Positions 1 through 8,235 of a stretch of DNA of 14,848 bases are shown here, piece by piece. The first letter of the stretch is position 1. Every line of letters starts with the position of its first letter. A program made the translations under genes and the position numbers. This stretch comes from Clostridia bacterium (GTDB lineage Bacteria; Bacillota; Clostridia; Lachnospirales; Cellulosilyticaceae): NCBI GenBank assembly GCA_029256345.1, contig JAQSYC010000027.1:1-14848 (forward strand). Reading direction: 5' to 3'. The notes under the pieces were generated by a model that had not been told where the DNA came from, did no database searches, and worked only from the letters and a program-made list of their open reading frames with translations.

Positions 1-1752
1 ATCCTCATAAGCCATAATCATTTTACTGTATTTGTCTGCATCTGCCCGTAGGATGTACTCTGATATTTTACTTTTGATGAACTCATTTTTCTTTTTGTCC
101 TTAGAGATAAAGGCCGATCTGGCTTCCTGCATTTTTTCTATACCATTATCTATCTGATACTGAATTTGATTGGGCAGTTGGTTCATCTGCTCCTTCAAAG
201 AAGCAATATAAGCATCTATGGTTTTGATCAGGCAGTAACCGCCATTGTTATATAACATCCCCGAGGCATAGATAGGCCCATGATTCGGATTGATAAATAA
301 CCTTTTAACTTCTTCCCCTACCCGTTCTTTTAATTCATTTGGCAGCTGATTCATTGCTTTGTTGTATTCTTCTCTGGCTCTTAGCAAATAGTTTTTCTCA
401 AGCTCTGCATCCATATTAATGGCTTGGGTTTTGACTACATTGTTATAGCTATAAACTTCTCTGGTTTCAAACCCCGGAATAGGCTCTGGCACATGGTCTT
501 CAAAGCGCCTGCTCATGCTGTCTATATCAAGACCTGTACGCCTCGCAAGCTCTGTCACCTCTTCTTCACTTGGAATCACCTTGAACATCGTATCAATCTT
601 GTAAAATAACCTGTAGGCCATATAGGTGGTCATTTCCTCTATAGGCAGTATAGACGCTGAAGCCCCTATAATATTGTACTTATAGTTGGCCGGCAGAACA
701 GCTTCCTTCATTTGTTTAATATTGGTTTCAATGTTGCTGATATAGTCATGGATGGCAAACTCTTCTCCTGACTCTTTATCTTCACTGGCCATAAAGTTAG
801 TGATGTTTTCTGCTGTCACATTCATACAATAATCATAGGCCTCTTCGATTACCTTACCTTCTGTATCCTCACCTGAAATCAGATGACAAAGATCAAACGG
901 CGGCATACCTGCATTGACACTGAGTCTGGTTCCGTAATCCTGAATAAATCTTTCTTTTCGATCTTCTATATTCATCCAGTAATCCAGCTCTTTGAGAGCG
1001 GCATACCCATTTTTCATGATATATTCTTTAGTATGAATACTTAAGGAAGGGTTGGACAGGTTAACATCTGGTGTAAATAAATACCCCATCAGCTTAGATC
1101 TATCAATCCCTTGCCCCCCTGCTTCATGGTCTAAAATCGTTCGAACGATATAGGCAATATCTAAAAAACATCCACTGCCAGTCCCGCCTGAAAGTCCTGT
1201 AAGGAGGAACACATACAGCTTTTTATCCGTTCCTTTTTTTAGTTCACTAACCTTCTTTTGAATGGCATCTACCACTTGGTTAATCTTAGTAAACAGCAAA
1301 AGTCTGCCGCCTTGTCTCACTCCAGAAGCACCATTCATACCATCTGCTATATGCAGCTCCGGTGAAAGCCATGAAGCAACACTTGGATGGAGCCTGCTCC
1401 TATTCTGAAGCATTGAACCAATCCCAGCTTCTGAGAGCAGTACCAGCTCATTCAGTGGATCTAATCCAATACCTTTGTATTTCTTATTTTTGTCTTGTTC
1501 ATTGGTCTCAAAAGCCAAAAACTCAATGTTATCTGGCTTATCTTTTCTTCGTTTCGTCAAAGCATCTGTCGGTAGGTTAAACCGTCTGTTGATTTGATAT
1601 TTGAGCCTCAGCAGAGAATCTATCCCCGTTCCTCCAAGGCCAATAACCAACATAGGATTGTCAATCGTATCTACTCGTATGCGCTTGCTGACTATGCCGC
1701 CGCCTTTTTGGATATCTAACTGCTCAATGTGATCTCTTATAATGGGTTTCAT
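1..1752 (-). CDS. Tubulin/FtsZ-superfamily GTPase (Tubulin_2-like), 3' end beyond the window
   Basis: This is the first 584 codons of a gene that continues past the left edge. It starts at the ATG at 1752, with AGAGGTG upstream. Residues 34-43 contain the glycine-rich nucleotide-binding segment GLGGTG (38-43). Residues 188-194 read SGGTGSG, the tubulin/FtsZ signature loop that contacts GTP phosphates. The product has no signal peptide or membrane span, so it should be cytoplasmic, and it is longer than FtsZ. I place it in the divergent tubulin-like (Tubulin_2) proteins, not cell-division FtsZ, because it has a 30-residue N-terminal extension, a long helical charged C-terminal part and a vWA gene next door. 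It lies 23 nt behind the vWA gene and so is probably co-translated with it. GTP-dependent polymerisation is inferred from the family. Family placement is confident; the cellular role is not known. Confidence 0.85.
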   Translation of the reverse strand, partial: MKPIIRDHIEQLDIQKGGGIVSKRIRVDTIDNPMLVIGLGGTGIDSLLRLKYQINRRFNLPTDALTKRRKDKPDNIEFLAFETNEQDKNKKYKGIGLDPLNELVLLSEAGIGSMLQNRSRLHPSVASWLSPELHIADGMNGASGVRQGGRLLLFTKINQVVDAIQKKVSELKKGTDKKLYVFLLTGLSGGTGSGCFLDIAYIVRTILDHEAGGQGIDRSKLMGYLFTPDVNLSNPSLSIHTKEYIMKNGYAALKELDYWMNIEDRKERFIQDYGTRLSVNAGMPPFDLCHLISGEDTEGKVIEEAYDYCMNVTAENITNFMASEDKESGEEFAIHDYISNIETNIKQMKEAVLPANYKYNIIGASASILPIEEMTTYMAYRLFYKIDTMFKVIPSEEEVTELARRTGLDIDSMSRRFEDHVPEPIPGFETREVYSYNNVVKTQAINMDAELEKNYLLRAREEYNKAMNQLPNELKERVGEEVKRLFINPNHGPIYASGMLYNNGGYCLIKTIDAYIASLKEQMNQLPNQIQYQIDNGIEKMQEARSAFISKDKKKNEFIKSKISEYILRADADKYSKMIMAYED

Positions 1753-1775
1753 GTCTTTCACCTCTTATTCCTATT

Positions 1776-3551
1776 TTATAATAAATATTCTATTTGTACG
1801 GTCTGTCCGCTGTCTGCTATATTGACAGTCAGCCTGTCGTTTTTCCTGAGTTCCAGTCCATCTCCTGCCGACACAGCTCTTCCTGCTTTTTCAATGGCAT
1901 ATTGGGACTGATTATAAAGATATACCTTGTCTCCCGGTGCACTCTTTAATAAGATTTGTTCTGTTTCTTTAAACTCTGGGGCATATTGAAGCAATGCATA
2001 AAGACTTACCTTACCTTTAAACACATGCAGTTTTTTGTACTGCGGTGGCTGCAATTTGCCCGTCGTGTTCTCTCTAATCTCTATGACAAGCTGCCCAACC
2101 AGAGGAATCTGTGTTCTTTTGAAAACTTTGGCGCCTATCAAAGACGCTATTAAAATAACGGCTGCCAGAAGACCTCCTAAAATATAGGCTAACTTTGGGT
2201 TATCTTCTTCCTGTTCTTTTTGCACCTCTGGCTGCATAGGAGCAGGGCTGGGTTTTGTCGCTTGGGTAACCACTTTTAAATTTATGGGATCACTTTCCCT
2301 ATTGAAGCTTGCCGCCTCTATGGCTACCTTTGCTTCGTATTCTGCTGTTTGTTGAAATAGATAGTCTATCTTAAAGTTTTCACCTGTATTGACCATATCA
2401 AGCTTTATTTCACTATTGGTATTTTTATCTTTTAAAATGAGTGTTGCGTTGACATCACTGTAAAGCGGTTTATCATCTATCGGTTTGCCGTCCAAGGATA
2501 AAAAGGCTTCTAGCTGCAGTGTTTCTCCCTCTCTGTACTCTGTGTTACTCAGTGGACTTATACTGACACCCACCTCATAATTATAGACAAGGTCAATCCC
2601 TATCGCATCACCTTTAACACCTTTTACATAAAGCACCCAGTCTCCCTCTTCTGGCTTTTTAAGTTTTAGGAGTTGGTACGTTTTAGACTGATGCATTGTA
2701 ATGTCTGCGGATGGAATAGGCTGTTCTACCCCATCTGGACTCACTAACTTAAGCACTATAGGCTGACTGGCCGTAGCCGATATATTAGCCTCTAATACAC
2801 TGGCATTAGGAATAGTGAACGGTACTTCCTCAAAATCGCCGGTTCCTATGATATCCTTAAGAGGCATGACTTTGACATCTAATTGATCTGCAAAAATTTG
2901 TGTTAAAATATTGGGCAAATCTGCTGGATTATTGGTTGCAAAGGCTTTGCCACTGGTCTTATCCGCAATGTCTTTTAAATAAGCCTCATTGAGTTCTCCT
3001 CTGGCATTAAGCCCTACCGTATAAACAGGGTATTGATTGGCCACAGAACCTTCTATTGCTTTATTTAGATCGGATGCAATATCTGCATCTGTTCTGCTAT
3101 CAAGACCTCTGATATCGTTATTGCCGTCTGTAAAAACTACAATAAGAGGTTTGTTTTCTGAAACCTTTCTGCCATCCAGCATCTTAACAGCTTCTGTAAG
3201 CCCTTGGCTGATATCTGTATAATTAAGATTTCTCTCTATCGTATCCACAAACTGCTTTACCGCTTCTTTGTCTGCCTGCACCTGAATCTCCGTCATGGGA
3301 TAGGTTTTGTCTACGGCTTTAGCATAGGTTATAATGCCCACCTGGTTTTCTGTCTCACCCAACATATCTACAAACATCTTAACGGCTTCAAGCCCTAGCT
3401 TTTGGGGATCATTGGTTTTCATAGATAAACTGGCATCTATAACCAGTACTGCATCCATTTTAGCTTCACTGGGACTTGCCATCACTGTTACAGGACCTAT
3501 GATGTTTAAAATCATCACAAGGACCATCAAAGCTTTGAGTACTTTCTTCAT
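1776..3551 (-). CDS. Secreted vWA-domain protein with C-terminal membrane anchor
   Basis: The 591-residue product starts at the ATG at 3551, where AGGAGG precedes with good spacing. An in-frame ATG six codons upstream has no such site. A signal peptide (MKKVLKALMV onward, likely cleaved near the ASPS at 25-28) is followed by a vWA domain with a complete MIDAS: D39, S41 and S43 of DASLS, T112, and D142 of FTDG. The domain should therefore bind a divalent metal and a protein ligand. Beta-rich Ig-like segments span about 235-420, a Pro/Gln/Glu-rich linker follows, and one membrane span covers about 452-472. The last ~115 residues should be cytoplasmic. Expected topology is vWA outside and tail inside. 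The gene sits 21 nt behind the TPR-like gene and 23 nt before the tubulin-like gene. Fold and topology are well supported; the ligand is unknown. Confidence 0.88.
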   Translation of the reverse strand: MKKVLKALMVLVMILNIIGPVTVMASPSEAKMDAVLVIDASLSMKTNDPQKLGLEAVKMFVDMLGETENQVGIITYAKAVDKTYPMTEIQVQADKEAVKQFVDTIERNLNYTDISQGLTEAVKMLDGRKVSENKPLIVVFTDGNNDIRGLDSRTDADIASDLNKAIEGSVANQYPVYTVGLNARGELNEAYLKDIADKTSGKAFATNNPADLPNILTQIFADQLDVKVMPLKDIIGTGDFEEVPFTIPNASVLEANISATASQPIVLKLVSPDGVEQPIPSADITMHQSKTYQLLKLKKPEEGDWVLYVKGVKGDAIGIDLVYNYEVGVSISPLSNTEYREGETLQLEAFLSLDGKPIDDKPLYSDVNATLILKDKNTNSEIKLDMVNTGENFKIDYLFQQTAEYEAKVAIEAASFNRESDPINLKVVTQATKPSPAPMQPEVQKEQEEDNPKLAYILGGLLAAVILIASLIGAKVFKRTQIPLVGQLVIEIRENTTGKLQPPQYKKLHVFKGKVSLYALLQYAPEFKETEQILLKSAPGDKVYLYNQSQYAIEKAGRAVSAGDGLELRKNDRLTVNIADSGQTVQIEYLL

Positions 3552-3572
3552 CTCTTTGTCCTCCTGCATATC

Positions 3573-5327
3573 CTAATTCATGGATAATATTTTAATGCTT
3601 GGCCTTACTAAATCCATAGCAAGCTCTTCTTGATGATACATGGTGTTATCCAAATACTCCCCAACAATGGTATAATAGCCAGATGCAATGAATTCACCAC
3701 TTTCTAAATACAACTCTGCCGCTGTATCAGGATAAAAAACACCCTCCGCATGGTACATGCCTAAGGCTGTATACCCTGCATACTCCTCTGGCACATAACA
3801 ATCAAACCTTATGACTTTGCCAATATGAGCTGTAAAGTTAAATTCACCCAGACTTACAGGTTGTGCGATAATCCCTTCATCTATATAACCGTTATCTGTC
3901 CGCCTATACGCATAATCATACCCTTCATAACCACTCAGTGGACTATTCACCCGAAGCAAGCCGCCATCTTCTGCTACTTCCACATGATTCGCCTCTACCC
4001 TTAAAAGCACTGTTAGCTTTTCTTCCAAAAAACCTACTATGTGATACGTATAAGACCTTGTCTCACTGGGGCTTAATAAGCTTATCAGTTCCCCCTCAAA
4101 AAGGATATCTTTAATCTCCATTTCACCTATTACTGTTTCATAAGTACTGGATTGGTATTCATCTCTTGTCCCTTCAATAACAACTAATTCTAAGATCCCT
4201 GTCCCTTTTTGAAGACCTATGATATATTTCTCTCCTCCAAATCCCCGGGTTCCTTCTTTAATGAACCCATAGGTCTCTTTGGGCTGCCTCAAAAGCAGCT
4301 CTGCATGGTCATATTTTTCCATCTGTGTCACTTGACTGATTTCTGTTGAATAGCTTTTGAAAACACCCATTTCTTGGTATATTTTGATGGCTTCTTCATA
4401 TTTTTGAGCATCTACCAGATGCTTTGCTGCGTCTTCTTTATCCTGAATAAACTTAGCAATGGTGTCCTCTACCGTCTGCGATTTATAATAAGACCTAACC
4501 TTCGCCTGATACACCTTCGCATAATTGGCGAACTCTCTAATCTGATCTGTCTTACTTTTTTCTATGATAAGCTTTTCAATAAAAGGCTTCAGCCGGGCTG
4601 TCAGCCACTTACTGCTGTACCCATACTTTTTGTTGGTTTCATAAATAGCATTCATATCGCTTAGAAGCTTTTGGAAGAGGAGATACTCCTCTTTAATTGC
4701 CATAGCCGATGTAAAAAGTGTGATATCACAGGTTACGAACAGTGTTTTAATCTCATCTTCCTTATTCCCATCAAAATACTCATCCGGCACATCCCTAAGA
4801 GCCCCTTTAGCCCATTGATACTGCACGGGGTCAACAGGTTTATTTAAAGCCTTCTGCATTAAATCTTTAAAGGTTTTCCAGCCTTGCTCAAATTCAGTTT
4901 CTGCCGGATAGTGCTTAAGCAAATACTGTCTTTTATCCTGCTCCAATTGGTTAAAGCCTGTGTGCTGATACTCTTTATATACTGTTAGGAAGTCCTCATA
5001 CAGTCCTTGGGAATAACTTGCTGAGGCCTCTTGAGTTATCCTGTTTATCAAAGGATCAAATTCTGTAATCCACTGCAGCTCCTTTAAATAACTTTCCAAA
5101 ATGTCTTCTTTATAGTTAAACCACTTATATTTTTCAGCTTTTTGTAGCATTGCTTCTGTCTCAATCCATTTTTCATTGCCATATAAAAAAGCTGCCTCGT
5201 TGACCAAGGATACCTTTTTCACAATATGATTGATTTTGTTATAAACTAAAATAACCAAAAGGCCAAGCATAACTAAAGAAATCCTATAAATGATCTTGCC
5301 TCTTATATATTTATTTATCTTGTACAT
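3573..5327 (-). CDS. Membrane-anchored TPR-like protein with beta-rich C-terminal domain
   Basis: The 584-residue product starts at ATG 5327 with GGAGAG upstream. A basic N-terminus (KINKYIRGK) precedes one hydrophobic span at about 14-30 with no cleavage site, suggesting a signal anchor with the bulk outside. Residues ~40-340 are helical and have TPR/SEL-like spacing; the clearest unit is around 300-320 (AKHLVDAQKYEEAIKIYQEM). From about 345 onward the sequence is rich in beta-strand patterns, aromatics and glycine, suggesting a sandwich or jelly-roll domain. I do not recognise a named family. The position between the zinc-ribbon gene (26 nt upstream) and the vWA gene (21 nt downstream) makes it part of the same operon. 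Being membrane-tethered and extracytoplasmic, it is a plausible partner of the vWA domain; that is inference. Confidence 0.8.
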   Translation of the reverse strand: MYKINKYIRGKIIYRISLVMLGLLVILVYNKINHIVKKVSLVNEAAFLYGNEKWIETEAMLQKAEKYKWFNYKEDILESYLKELQWITEFDPLINRITQEASASYSQGLYEDFLTVYKEYQHTGFNQLEQDKRQYLLKHYPAETEFEQGWKTFKDLMQKALNKPVDPVQYQWAKGALRDVPDEYFDGNKEDEIKTLFVTCDITLFTSAMAIKEEYLLFQKLLSDMNAIYETNKKYGYSSKWLTARLKPFIEKLIIEKSKTDQIREFANYAKVYQAKVRSYYKSQTVEDTIAKFIQDKEDAAKHLVDAQKYEEAIKIYQEMGVFKSYSTEISQVTQMEKYDHAELLLRQPKETYGFIKEGTRGFGGEKYIIGLQKGTGILELVVIEGTRDEYQSSTYETVIGEMEIKDILFEGELISLLSPSETRSYTYHIVGFLEEKLTVLLRVEANHVEVAEDGGLLRVNSPLSGYEGYDYAYRRTDNGYIDEGIIAQPVSLGEFNFTAHIGKVIRFDCYVPEEYAGYTALGMYHAEGVFYPDTAAELYLESGEFIASGYYTIVGEYLDNTMYHQEELAMDLVRPSIKILSMN

Positions 5328-5353
5328 CTATAGTTCTCTCCTAAAAAGCCTTT

Positions 5354-6286
5354 TTATAGACTAGTTGAAATATCTTCATCTTTTCCATATTTCAGCTTAA
5401 TTTTATCTGTTATTTGCTGCACCAACATACGGTCAGTGATACACTCTTTTATTTTCCAGAGTCTTATTAACCGCTCTTTAGAGAAGTAATCGAGATAATC
5501 ATAAATCACATGGGCATACCTTCGAGTCAAATACTTGGACTTTAGGGCTGCTTCCACTACCTTGGCTATTATTTTTTCTCCTTCTGGTAAACCTAATATT
5601 TGTTCTTTGTAGCCTAAGATATACTGAATCGCGTCTTCATCTATAAGCTCCTTTTTAATCTTAGATACCTCGTAAATATATTCGATTAAATATTTATTGC
5701 CTCTAACCAGCAGAAGCTCTTTGAGTTCTAAAGGAAGATCTGCTCTCAGCCTAAAATGCCTTAGGCAATTTATCTTTTTAAATCTTATCTCTTCTGTATC
5801 TATCAGCATCCCTAAATATCTTAAGTCTTCATAGGCTTCCAGATACTTTTTCTCTTCTGTTTTTTCTTGAATTTTATTTAATAGTTCTGTTAAGTCCTGT
5901 TTGATTTTTTTGTGATTTAAGTGGATATATTTATCGAGTTCGGATAGGCATAAGGCATGTTTGAAAGTGATATAAAAGAGCAAGTTAAGCAAAAGGCATA
6001 GGAGCGTATAGACGGTGACAGTGACAAGCTGAGTAAAATTCATACTAAGTAAAAAAAGCAGTGTGTAGACCATTAAAATGAAACAGTTTCTAATATAAAA
6101 ATCGCACTTCACTATTTTTTGTGTGACTGTATCAAGGGTTATCAATTGATCTGAAGCCCTGCACTTATAACAAGGTGCCTGATTGTTAATTGTATAACTA
6201 TTACAGTGCTTACAGTAGACTATGTAATCTGTCTTATGATAATAAACCGGCAGATGTTTAAACTGAACAACTAATTTATCCTGCAT
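5354..6286 (-). CDS. Zinc-ribbon protein with two membrane spans and helical C-terminal domain
   Basis: The 310-residue product starts at ATG 6286, preceded by AAAGGAG. The four cysteines C25, C28, C39 and C42 (CKHC then CYKC) form a CxxC-x10-CxxC zinc ribbon. Two adjacent hydrophobic spans lie at about 65-82 and 85-107 with a very short loop, so both ends should face the cytoplasm. The remaining ~200 residues are charged and helical (KIQEKTEEKKYLEAYEDLRYL region), possibly helical repeats. I know no named family with this layout and assign no activity. The zinc ribbon suggests a structural or protein-docking role at the membrane. The gene begins 7 nt after the preceding small gene's stop and ends 26 nt before the next start, so it is tightly embedded in the operon. 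Confidence 0.78.
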   Translation of the reverse strand: MQDKLVVQFKHLPVYYHKTDYIVYCKHCNSYTINNQAPCYKCRASDQLITLDTVTQKIVKCDFYIRNCFILMVYTLLFLLSMNFTQLVTVTVYTLLCLLLNLLFYITFKHALCLSELDKYIHLNHKKIKQDLTELLNKIQEKTEEKKYLEAYEDLRYLGMLIDTEEIRFKKINCLRHFRLRADLPLELKELLLVRGNKYLIEYIYEVSKIKKELIDEDAIQYILGYKEQILGLPEGEKIIAKVVEAALKSKYLTRRYAHVIYDYLDYFSKERLIRLWKIKECITDRMLVQQITDKIKLKYGKDEDISTSL

Positions 6287-6293
6287 GACGCCT

Positions 6294-6437
6294 TTACTCC
6301 TTTAATAGTTCTATAAATCTTTCGCTTATGTCTTGTTTATCTCTTTTTTTATATTTAGCCTGAATCCCGCGGATTAAATACATGAATAATAAAACGATGT
6401 TAATACTCCCAATACTATAAATCAGGTAAATAGACAT
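6294..6437 (-). CDS. Small single-span membrane protein (47 aa), first gene of the tubulin-like operon
   Basis: A 47-codon ORF begins at ATG 6437, with GGGGTG four bases upstream, about 28 nt downstream of the predicted transcription start. Its first ~22 residues are hydrophobic (MSIYLIYSIGSINIVLLFMY) and are followed by a basic, helical tail containing RGIQAKYKKRDKQ. This suggests a bitopic membrane peptide with its C-terminus in the cytoplasm. Its last codons (AAG GAG TAA) supply the Shine-Dalgarno sequence of the zinc-ribbon gene, which implies translational coupling. The promoter, ribosome binding site and coupling all argue that it is translated. No family is recognised. An alternative is that it serves mainly as a translated leader for the next gene. 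Confidence 0.65.
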   Translation of the reverse strand: MSIYLIYSIGSINIVLLFMYLIRGIQAKYKKRDKQDISERFIELLKE

Positions 6438-6471
6438 ATTTCACCCCTTATAAAAATACATACTTTTTTCC

Positions 6472-6500
6472 ATTATACTCTTTACTCTACTATTTAACAA
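6472..6500 (-). promoter_or_regulatory. Sigma-A-type promoter of the tubulin-like/vWA operon
   Basis: On the minus strand, TTGTTA (6495-6500) is followed by a 17-bp spacer and a perfect TATAAT (6472-6477). Transcription should start near 6465, about 28 nt before the 47-codon ORF. No other gene start lies between this promoter and the antiporter terminator, so it is likely the operon's main promoter. Confidence 0.7.
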
Positions 6501-6583
6501 CGAAATATTCCTTACAAACAAGTGTCATTTTTCGAACATTTTGTTAACATTTTGTTTCTCTAGAGCAATAAACTTTTATTTTG

Positions 6584-6635
6584 ACAAAAAACACCACCCC
6601 TGTCAGATAATCTATTTTCTGCCAAGGGTGATGTT
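6584..6635 (-). terminator. Rho-independent terminator of the cation/proton antiporter gene
   Basis: A 12-bp stem (6624-6635 with 6590-6601, two G-U pairs) is extended by partly paired bases around a loop. On the minus strand it is followed by a run of U encoded by the A-run at 6585-6590. It lies about 50 nt beyond the antiporter stop and upstream of the next promoter, so it separates the antiporter from the tubulin-like operon. Confidence 0.85.
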
Positions 6636-6686
6636 TTAATAATCAGAATGATAAAATAACCTCAATGTTGTAATAATAGAAACGGA

Positions 6687-7928
6687 CTACTCATATTTTA
6701 ATGTTTCTTCATATTTATTAACTAGGTCACTGTCTACTTGTTCGTTAATTGGTTGATTTTTGCTTTTCCTAAACACAAGTTTTAAAAGAATAGGTGTAAT
6801 AATCGTTGTAACAACAACCATAACGACTACTGGTCCAAAAAATGCTGCACTCATAAGACCAACAGCAGCTCCTTTACTGGCTACAATGAGGGCCACTTCC
6901 CCCCTCGATACCATTCCTACTCCTATTCTCAAAGCTTCCTTGTTAGAGAATTTACAAATTTTCGCTCCAAGTGCACACCCTAACACCTTACTTAAAACCG
7001 CCACTACCAGAAGCAACACCGTAAACCAGATAATACTGCCTGACATTTTAGGCATTTCAATCATAATCCCTATACTTGCAAAAAAGATAGGTGACAATAA
7101 TATGTAGGACATCGTATCAAATCTAGCTGCAATATATTTTGTTTTTTGAGTATTAGAAATAATAAGACCTGCGATAAAAGCGCCGGTTATATCTGCCACT
7201 CCAAAAAATTCTTCTGCAACAAAAGCTAAAAGCAAACAGAAAACAAAAGCCACAATAACAAAACGTCTCAGCCCTTTGTCATACCTTTCCACCCATTTGC
7301 CAAATAAGACATAAAATATAAAACCAGTGGCGATGGAGCAGACAAAAAATAAAACTATTTTTATAAGTACCCACAGGATGCTGACTGTCGGATCTGCAAG
7401 GCTTATAATAACCGTTAGACCAATAATCCCCAAAATATCATCTATCAATGCCGCCCCTAAAATCGCATTTCCTACTTTTGTGTTTAGTTTGCCAAGTTCT
7501 TTTAAGGTTTCTACTGTGATACTTACAGACGTTGCTGTAAGTATAATGCCTATGAATATATTCTGCATCACAATATGTGCATCTGCTCCAGAACCTTTAT
7601 TAAATAAACTTGCAATGATAAATCCTCCTGCTAAAGGCAATAACACCCCTAGTAGTGCAATGACCATCGATGCTTTGCCTGTCTTTTCAAGCTCCTTCAT
7701 ATCTGTTTCAAGCCCTGCCGTAAACATAAGTACAATAACACCCAGTTCTGCCATTTGCTGTATAAAATTCGTTTCATGTAGAATATTTAGCATAGCTGGC
7801 CCCATAATAAGTCCCGCTAACAGTGCGCCTACCACTTGTGGCATTTGAATCCTTCTAGTCAGTAACCCCAGTAACTTAGTGCTTATTAAAATAAGCGCAA
7901 GATCAAATAAATATTTGTACGATAACAT
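6687..7928 (-). CDS. CPA2-family cation (Na+ or K+)/proton antiporter
   Basis: The 413-residue product starts at ATG 7928 with GGAG upstream. It has about 12-13 membrane spans and ends in a short hydrophilic tail (from about 388), with no RCK/TrkA-N domain. Family landmarks are TATSVSITVETLKELG (about 131-146), which forms an unwound helix, the acidic pair D163-D164 in ALIDDILG, PIFFASIGIM, and MVSRGEVALIV. The Asp-Asp pair is characteristic of electrogenic Na+/H+ antiporters of the NapA type, whereas electroneutral K+ exchangers often have Asn-Asp, so sodium export is the better guess. It would act in the cytoplasmic membrane in pH and sodium homeostasis. It is transcribed alone, from a promoter near 8139-8167 to a terminator at 6584-6635. 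Substrate ion is not proven by sequence. Confidence 0.92.
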   Translation of the reverse strand: MLSYKYLFDLALILISTKLLGLLTRRIQMPQVVGALLAGLIMGPAMLNILHETNFIQQMAELGVIVLMFTAGLETDMKELEKTGKASMVIALLGVLLPLAGGFIIASLFNKGSGADAHIVMQNIFIGIILTATSVSITVETLKELGKLNTKVGNAILGAALIDDILGIIGLTVIISLADPTVSILWVLIKIVLFFVCSIATGFIFYVLFGKWVERYDKGLRRFVIVAFVFCLLLAFVAEEFFGVADITGAFIAGLIISNTQKTKYIAARFDTMSYILLSPIFFASIGIMIEMPKMSGSIIWFTVLLLVVAVLSKVLGCALGAKICKFSNKEALRIGVGMVSRGEVALIVASKGAAVGLMSAAFFGPVVVMVVVTTIITPILLKLVFRKSKNQPINEQVDSDLVNKYEETLKYE

Positions 7929-8138
7929 AAAATCTCATCTCCATTTTATAACTTATTTAAACCGCTCTATTCCCCATTCACTTAAATATGATTCCAATGT
8001 CATATGTTTTTTATATTATATTGTTCTTACTTTACACCTCCTGAATTATCAGAAATAAAAAAGGACACAATTCGACATTATGTATTTGCGCCCTTGCAAA
8101 ATATTATTTTTATTATCACTATTTCTTTTTCCATCGCT
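7929..8138 (-). promoter_or_regulatory. Long 5' leader of the antiporter gene
   Basis: About 200 nt lie between the predicted start of transcription (near 8132) and the antiporter ATG. It holds a small TTTGC/GCAAA hairpin near 8088-8102, a TGTCGAA heptamer (8071-8077), a CTGA-loop-TCAG hairpin, a strong Shine-Dalgarno-like AGGAGGTG (8035-8042) with no start codon at normal spacing, a second TATAAT, and a 16-codon ORF (7953-8003, MTLESYLSEWGIERFK). I cannot match it to a known riboswitch. It may be regulatory, or may hold alternative promoters. Confidence 0.4.
8071..8077 (-). promoter_or_regulatory. Spo0A-box-like heptamer upstream of the antiporter
   Basis: On the minus strand this reads TGTCGAA, a perfect match to the core Spo0A (0A) box. 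A GATAAT hexamer lies 20 bp downstream, near the spacing seen at Spo0A-activated sigma-A promoters. If the 8139-8167 promoter is used instead, the site lies in the leader. A 7-base match alone is weak evidence; chance occurrence in this window is expected about once or twice. Confidence 0.3.
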
Positions 8139-8167
8139 ATCATAACACTTTTTGTTGTCATATTCAA
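8139..8167 (-). promoter_or_regulatory. Candidate sigma-A promoter of the antiporter
   Basis: TTGAAT (8162-8167), a 17-bp spacer and TATGAT (8139-8144) on the minus strand give four and five matches to consensus. The start would be near 8132, giving a ~200-nt leader. TATAAT and GATAAT boxes closer to the gene are alternatives but lack good -35 partners. Confidence 0.45.
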
Positions 8168-8235
8168 TAAACATCTATTTTATTTACTTAATCTTTTTAT
8201 ACAAAACTTTGTTGTTCTAATAGCAAATGATACAG

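Noticed and set aside
7929..8138. Known cation or c-di-AMP riboswitch in the antiporter leader
   Set aside because: I could not line up the conserved elements of any class I know; reported only as an unexplained leader.
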